Positions 5,739 to 9,173 of a stretch of 9,173 nt of DNA are shown here, piece after piece. The notes under the pieces were generated by a model, which was not told the origin of the DNA, made no database searches, and worked only from the letters and a program-made list of their open reading frames with translations. A program made the position numbers and the translations under genes. The number at the start of each line of letters is the position of its first letter. Position 1 is the stretch's first letter. Source of the DNA: Halanaerobiales bacterium (GTDB lineage: Bacteria; Bacillota; Halanaerobiia; Halanaerobiales; M55B127); the NCBI GenBank assembly GCA_021736965.1, contig JAIPEV010000057.1, forward strand, positions 1 to 9,173, given 5' to 3'.

Positions 5739-7107
5739 ATATACAGTAGCCCAAATAGTTAAAGCAGTTCATGGTAAGTTAATATCGGGTGATTACAATC
5801 AAATTCTTAAAGGAATTTCTACAGATACAAGGAACTTAAAAGATGAAGATATTTTTATTGCTTTAAAAGGAAACAACTTTGATGCACATGATTTTTTAAA
5901 TAAAAAAATACTTAAGAATCTTAAGGCAGTAATTATTGATCATGAGATTAAACATAAAGCAGAAGTTACAATTAAAGTTAATGATACGAGTGAAGCATTA
6001 CAGGATTTAGCTAGATTTCATAAAAAAAACAACCCAGAGGTTAAAGTTATAGGAATAACTGGTAGCTCAGGTAAAACTTCTACAAAAGATATCCTTTATG
6101 AGATACTAAAACAAAAATATAATGTTAAGAAAAATGAAGGTAATCTTAATAACCAGATTGGTGTCCCTTTGACAATTTTTAGAATAGATGGTAGTGAGGA
6201 TTATTTCATTATTGAAATGGGAATGAGTCAATTAGGAGAAATAAAACTACTGGCAGATATATCTAATCCTCGAATTGCGATTATAACTAATGTGGGTAAA
6301 GCCCATATTGAACAGTTAAATTCAGTTGAAAATATTGCGAAAGCAAAAGGAGAATTAATTCAATCTTTAAAATGTGGTGATCTGGCAGTCTTAAACTATG
6401 ATAATAAGTTTAGCAAGTTATTTCACAACTTAGGTGAAGAAGGTATCAAATATAAGCACTTTGGATTTGGTGGAGGAGCAGATTATAAGATAAAAGATTA
6501 TGAATTCATAGAAAAAGGAATGCAGTTTTTTTTAATATATCAAAATAAAAAATATAGACTTAACACCAATCTTTATGGAAAACATAATTTATATAATATA
6601 GCTGCTGCAGTAACAGTAGCTAATCAGTTAGATGTCAATTGGAAGCAGATAAAAAGTGGTATCAAAGAAATTAAACTATCTTCTTTGAGAAGTGATATTA
6701 GAGAGATCAAAGGAATTAAAATTATTAATGATAGTTATAATGCTAATCCCTTGTCTATGCAAAACGCCTTAAAACTATTAAAAGATATAGAGGGCAAAAG
6801 AAAGATTGCAATCTTGGGTGATATGTTAGAACTTGGCCAAATAAAAGAAGATGAGCATAGAAAAATTGGTAAATATATAGTTGAACAAAGTATTGATTTT
6901 CTTATCACCACAGGTAAATTAGCTAAATTAATAAGCAAGTCTGCTGTAGAAAATGGGATGAAAAAAGAATCTGTAAAACACTTAACGAATAAAGAAAAGA
7001 TCTCAGATTATCTTTTAAAGAATATAAAAAAAGATGATGTATTATTAATTAAAGGATCCAGAGGAATGAAGATGGAAACCATTTTAAATAATTTAATTAA
7101 TGATTAG
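5731..7107 (+). CDS. murF: UDP-MurNAc-tripeptide:D-alanyl-D-alanine ligase MurF
   Basis: The 458-residue enzyme adds D-Ala-D-Ala to the UDP-MurNAc-tripeptide, the last cytoplasmic step before MraY, and uses ATP. The N-terminal substrate domain has ISTDTRNLKDEDIFIALKG (29-47). The ATPase domain has the P-loop GITGSSGKTSTKD (108-120), NEGNLNNQIGVP (135-146), EMGMSQLGEI (162-171), TNVGKAHIE (186-194) and AKAKGEL (203-209). The C-terminal domain carries NDSYNANP (333-340), LGDMLELG (362-369) and KGSRGMKME (441-449). GSSGKTSTKD and NDSYNANP separate MurF from MurE and MurD. The ATG overlaps the end of murE by 8 nt. Only a weak AAAGGC (5717-5722) precedes it, which fits coupling to murE translation. 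Length and motifs are normal. Confidence 0.96.
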   Translation: MIEYTVAQIVKAVHGKLISGDYNQILKGISTDTRNLKDEDIFIALKGNNFDAHDFLNKKILKNLKAVIIDHEIKHKAEVTIKVNDTSEALQDLARFHKKNNPEVKVIGITGSSGKTSTKDILYEILKQKYNVKKNEGNLNNQIGVPLTIFRIDGSEDYFIIEMGMSQLGEIKLLADISNPRIAIITNVGKAHIEQLNSVENIAKAKGELIQSLKCGDLAVLNYDNKFSKLFHNLGEEGIKYKHFGFGGGADYKIKDYEFIEKGMQFFLIYQNKKYRLNTNLYGKHNLYNIAAAVTVANQLDVNWKQIKSGIKEIKLSSLRSDIREIKGIKIINDSYNANPLSMQNALKLLKDIEGKRKIAILGDMLELGQIKEDEHRKIGKYIVEQSIDFLITTGKLAKLISKSAVENGMKKESVKHLTNKEKISDYLLKNIKKDDVLLIKGSRGMKMETILNNLIND

Positions 7108-7114
7108 GGCTGAT
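7106..7114 (+). promoter_or_regulatory. Ribosome binding site that decides the mraY start
   Basis: AGGGCTGAT, starting within the murF stop codon, ends 3 nt before ATG 7118. The earlier in-frame ATG at 7100 lies before it and would only add six residues not expected in MraY. Confidence 0.65.
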
Positions 7115-7117
7115 TTT

Positions 7118-8089
7118 ATGGAAATATATATAAAAAATTCATTAATATTTTTTTCTACATCTTTTCTTTGGGTTTTATTAACCGGAAAGTTCTTTATACA
7201 TTTTTTAAAAAAAAATGATATTGGTCAAAGGATAAGAAAAGATGGGCCATCATCACATCTTAAAAAAAAGGGTATTCCAACAATGGGAGGCATCCTAATT
7301 ATTGTAGGAATAATTTTACCATTACTGATAACAAAGATATGGAACTATCAAATTTTCATTTTTACCTTAGTGGTTGTTTCAACTGTATTATTGGGCCTTA
7401 GTGATGATTTAATTAAGGTGACAAAAAAAAGAGCACAAGGACTTAAAGCTCGTCAGAAAATGTTTTTTCAAGTACTAATTGCTATAATTTTGGCAATCCT
7501 TATCTATAACTTTTTACCTGAAGCAAGAATGTTATTTATTCCATTTTTTAAAACAAAGGTTGATCTTGATATATATATTATTCCAATAATAATTTTAACA
7601 TTTTTAGCAACTGTTAACTCAGTTAATTTAACAGATGGATTAGATGGATTAGCAGCATCAATAACTACGGTTGTAGCTATAACACTTTTTGTTTTCATTA
7701 CCATTATTAATAGAGATTTTACAACAGCTTATCTATCTATAAGTACAGCAGGGGCTTGTTTGGGTTTTTTATGGTATAACTCTAAACCAGCTTCAGTATT
7801 TATGGGTGATCTGGGTTCATTATCACTAGGAGCAGTAATTACCGTTCTTTTTTCCTTTGAAGGCCTTGAGATTTTATTAATATTTGTTGGTGGTATTTTT
7901 GTAATAGAGGCTCTATCAGTTATTTTTCAAGTTGTATATTTTAAGTATTTTAAAGGTAAAAGATTATTTTTAATGGCTCCTATCCATCATCATTATGAAC
8001 TAAAGGGTTACAGTGAAGCTAAGATTGTCTATAGATTTACTTTATTATCTATACTTTTTTCCATATTTAGTATTATGATTTCAATATAA
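7118..8089 (+). CDS. mraY: Phospho-N-acetylmuramoyl-pentapeptide transferase MraY
   Basis: The 323-residue polytopic membrane enzyme transfers phospho-MurNAc-pentapeptide from UDP to undecaprenyl phosphate, making lipid I on the inner face of the membrane. About ten hydrophobic segments are visible, beginning near residues 7-23. Family motifs are all present: SHLKKKGIPTMGGI (46-59), the aspartate pair D96-D97 in GLSDDLIK, NLTDGLDGL (170-178), FMGDLGSL (228-235, with D231) and APIHHHYE (287-294) in a cytoplasmic loop. These cover the known Mg2+ and UDP-binding residues, so the enzyme should be active. The length is close to the roughly 324 residues usual in Firmicutes when the start is placed at ATG 7118. 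It follows murF by 10 bp and is followed by murD 9 bp later, so all three are probably co-transcribed. Confidence 0.96.
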   Translation: MEIYIKNSLIFFSTSFLWVLLTGKFFIHFLKKNDIGQRIRKDGPSSHLKKKGIPTMGGILIIVGIILPLLITKIWNYQIFIFTLVVVSTVLLGLSDDLIKVTKKRAQGLKARQKMFFQVLIAIILAILIYNFLPEARMLFIPFFKTKVDLDIYIIPIIILTFLATVNSVNLTDGLDGLAASITTVVAITLFVFITIINRDFTTAYLSISTAGACLGFLWYNSKPASVFMGDLGSLSLGAVITVLFSFEGLEILLIFVGGIFVIEALSVIFQVVYFKYFKGKRLFLMAPIHHHYELKGYSEAKIVYRFTLLSILFSIFSIMISI

Positions 8090-8098
8090 GGTGATAAT

Positions 8099-9173
8099 AT
8101 GTCAAATTATAAAGATAAGACAGTAGCTGTTATGGGGTTAAGTGAAAGAACCGGATTAGCAGTTATAGAAAAAATGATTGAATTGGGTGCAGATATTATT
8201 GTATCTGATATAAAAGAAGCTAAAGAGCTTAAATCAGAGCTTTCTGTTTTGAGAAAGTATGATGATATTAGTTATGATTTGGGTGGTCATACAGAGCAAA
8301 TTCTAAAAGCAGATATGATTGTAATAAGTCCAGGGGTACCTCATGATCTTGATATTTTAATTAAAGCTGAAAAGGAGGGTATTGAAGTAATCAGTGAGGT
8401 AGAATTAGCTTATCGATTAACTGAAGCTAAGATTATAGGAGTTACCGGAACAAATGGAAAGACCACAGTTACTTCATTAATAGGACATATCTTAAAAAAC
8501 TCTTTAGAAACTAAAGTTAGAATAGGAGGCAATATAGGATTTCCATTAATTAGTACAGTTGATGGACTAACAAGTAAGGACTGGTTAGTTGCCGAGCTCA
8601 GTTCATTTCAATTAGAAAAAATAAGGAAATTCAGACCAAATATAGCCATTATGATTAACTTTTCACCTGATCATTTAGACCGTCATAAAACGGTTAAAAA
8701 GTACTGGAATGCTAAATATAATATCTTTATAAACCAAAAAAAAGATGATATTGTGATTTTAAACATTGATGATAAATACATAAAAGATAAACTAAATAAT
8801 ATAAAAGCTAAAAGATATGAGATCAGTAAGAAACAGGTTGTAGAAAATGGTATTTTTTATAGTCAAGATCATATTTATGAAGTAAAAGATGGTAAAAAAG
8901 TTAAAGTTATCAAAACATCTGATATACCTTTAATTGGTACTCATAATATTTTAAATACATCTATTGCAGTACAAACTGCAAAGTTATTTTCTATAGATAA
9001 TGAAATAATAAAAAAATATGTAAAAAGTTATAAAGCCTTTGCACATCGGCTTGAGATTATTGAAGATAAAGATTATACTATAATTGATGATTCAAAAGCC
9101 ACAAACCCTCATGCCACTATAAATGCCTTACGCTCTATAGAAAAACCTATAGTTTTAATTCTTGGTGGACAAG
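8099..9173 (+). CDS. murD: UDP-MurNAc-L-alanine:D-glutamate ligase MurD (partial, 3' end outside window)
   Basis: The first 358 residues of a family usually about 450 long are present, followed by one extra base at the window edge. MurD adds D-glutamate to UDP-MurNAc-L-Ala with ATP in the cytoplasm. The N-terminal UDP-binding domain has VMGLSERTGLA (11-21), VISPGVP (75-81) and ISEVELA (98-104). The ATPase domain has the P-loop GVTGTNGKTTVTS (114-126), GGNIGFPL (143-150), ELSSFQLE (166-173), FSPDHLDRH (188-196), K206 in AKYNIF as the likely carbamylated lysine, and GTHNILN (280-286). The C-terminal domain starts with FAHRLE (314-319) and DDSKATNPHAT (330-340). The start has AAGGTGAT ending 3 nt upstream. 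The nucleotide-fold loop reads GLSERTG where many homologues have a GxGxSG form; this looks like a lineage variant, since everything else is intact. Confidence 0.95.
   Translation, partial: MSNYKDKTVAVMGLSERTGLAVIEKMIELGADIIVSDIKEAKELKSELSVLRKYDDISYDLGGHTEQILKADMIVISPGVPHDLDILIKAEKEGIEVISEVELAYRLTEAKIIGVTGTNGKTTVTSLIGHILKNSLETKVRIGGNIGFPLISTVDGLTSKDWLVAELSSFQLEKIRKFRPNIAIMINFSPDHLDRHKTVKKYWNAKYNIFINQKKDDIVILNIDDKYIKDKLNNIKAKRYEISKKQVVENGIFYSQDHIYEVKDGKKVKVIKTSDIPLIGTHNILNTSIAVQTAKLFSIDNEIIKKYVKSYKAFAHRLEIIEDKDYTIIDDSKATNPHATINALRSIEKPIVLILGGQ

Noticed and set aside
7100..7117. ATG at 7100 as the mraY start, overlapping murF
   Set aside because: The good Shine-Dalgarno AGGGCTGAT at 7106-7114 serves ATG 7118, which also gives the usual MraY length.
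5294..7704. Minus-strand open frames at 5294-5530, 6735-6938 and 7504-7704
   Set aside because: Each is antisense to conserved motifs of murE, murF or mraY; hydrophobic or Ser-rich content is a by-product of the opposite strand.
1..9173. Search for CRISPR repeats, insertion sequence ends, tRNA or rRNA genes, and riboswitch-like leaders
   Set aside because: No regularly spaced long repeats, transposase frames, tRNA-like folds or rRNA segments were seen; the window is almost fully occupied by dcw genes.

Overview
The window is a conventional division and cell wall (dcw) gene cluster from a strongly AT-rich bacterium, roughly 30% G+C by eye. Every complete gene is on the + strand. The order mraZ-rsmH-ftsL-penicillin-binding protein-murE-murF-mraY-murD, PASTA domains on the penicillin-binding protein, and a MurE carrying the meso-diaminopimelate (DNPR) motif point to a low-G+C Firmicute-like anaerobe. 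Halanaerobiales or a related clostridial lineage is my guess, but the sequence does not prove it. The proteins are rich in Lys, Asn and Ile, with no acidic 'salt-in' signature.

Layout: positions 1-90 are the last 29 codons of an upstream gene, most likely DNA polymerase IV (dinB). A rho-independent terminator follows at 112-138. The region 139-268 is non-coding. It holds a perfect TAGTAC-type dyad, a probable -10 box (TATACT) and three AGTGGT direct repeats at exact 10-bp spacing, which I read as the MraZ operator. From 269 to the right edge the genes are tightly packed: mraZ (269-700), rsmH (713-1642), ftsL (1660-2088), class B penicillin-binding protein (2104-4194), murE (4266-5738), murF (5731-7107), mraY (7118-8089) and murD (8099 to beyond 9173, cut by the window edge). 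The only sizeable internal gap is the 71 bp before murE.

How the genes work together: MraZ probably autoregulates the cluster. RsmH methylates 16S rRNA. FtsL and the penicillin-binding protein belong to the septal peptidoglycan machine. MurD, MurE and MurF build the UDP-MurNAc-pentapeptide by adding D-Glu, meso-DAP and D-Ala-D-Ala. MraY moves this precursor onto undecaprenyl phosphate at the membrane. ftsW and murG would be the expected genes past the right edge.

Several starts were moved downstream of the longest open frame because the upstream GTG or ATG lies inside or before the Shine-Dalgarno sequence (mraZ, ftsL, murE, mraY). I found no mobile element, CRISPR array, RNA gene, frameshift or previously undescribed system. 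The observations worth a second look are small regulatory signals and modest protein variations.
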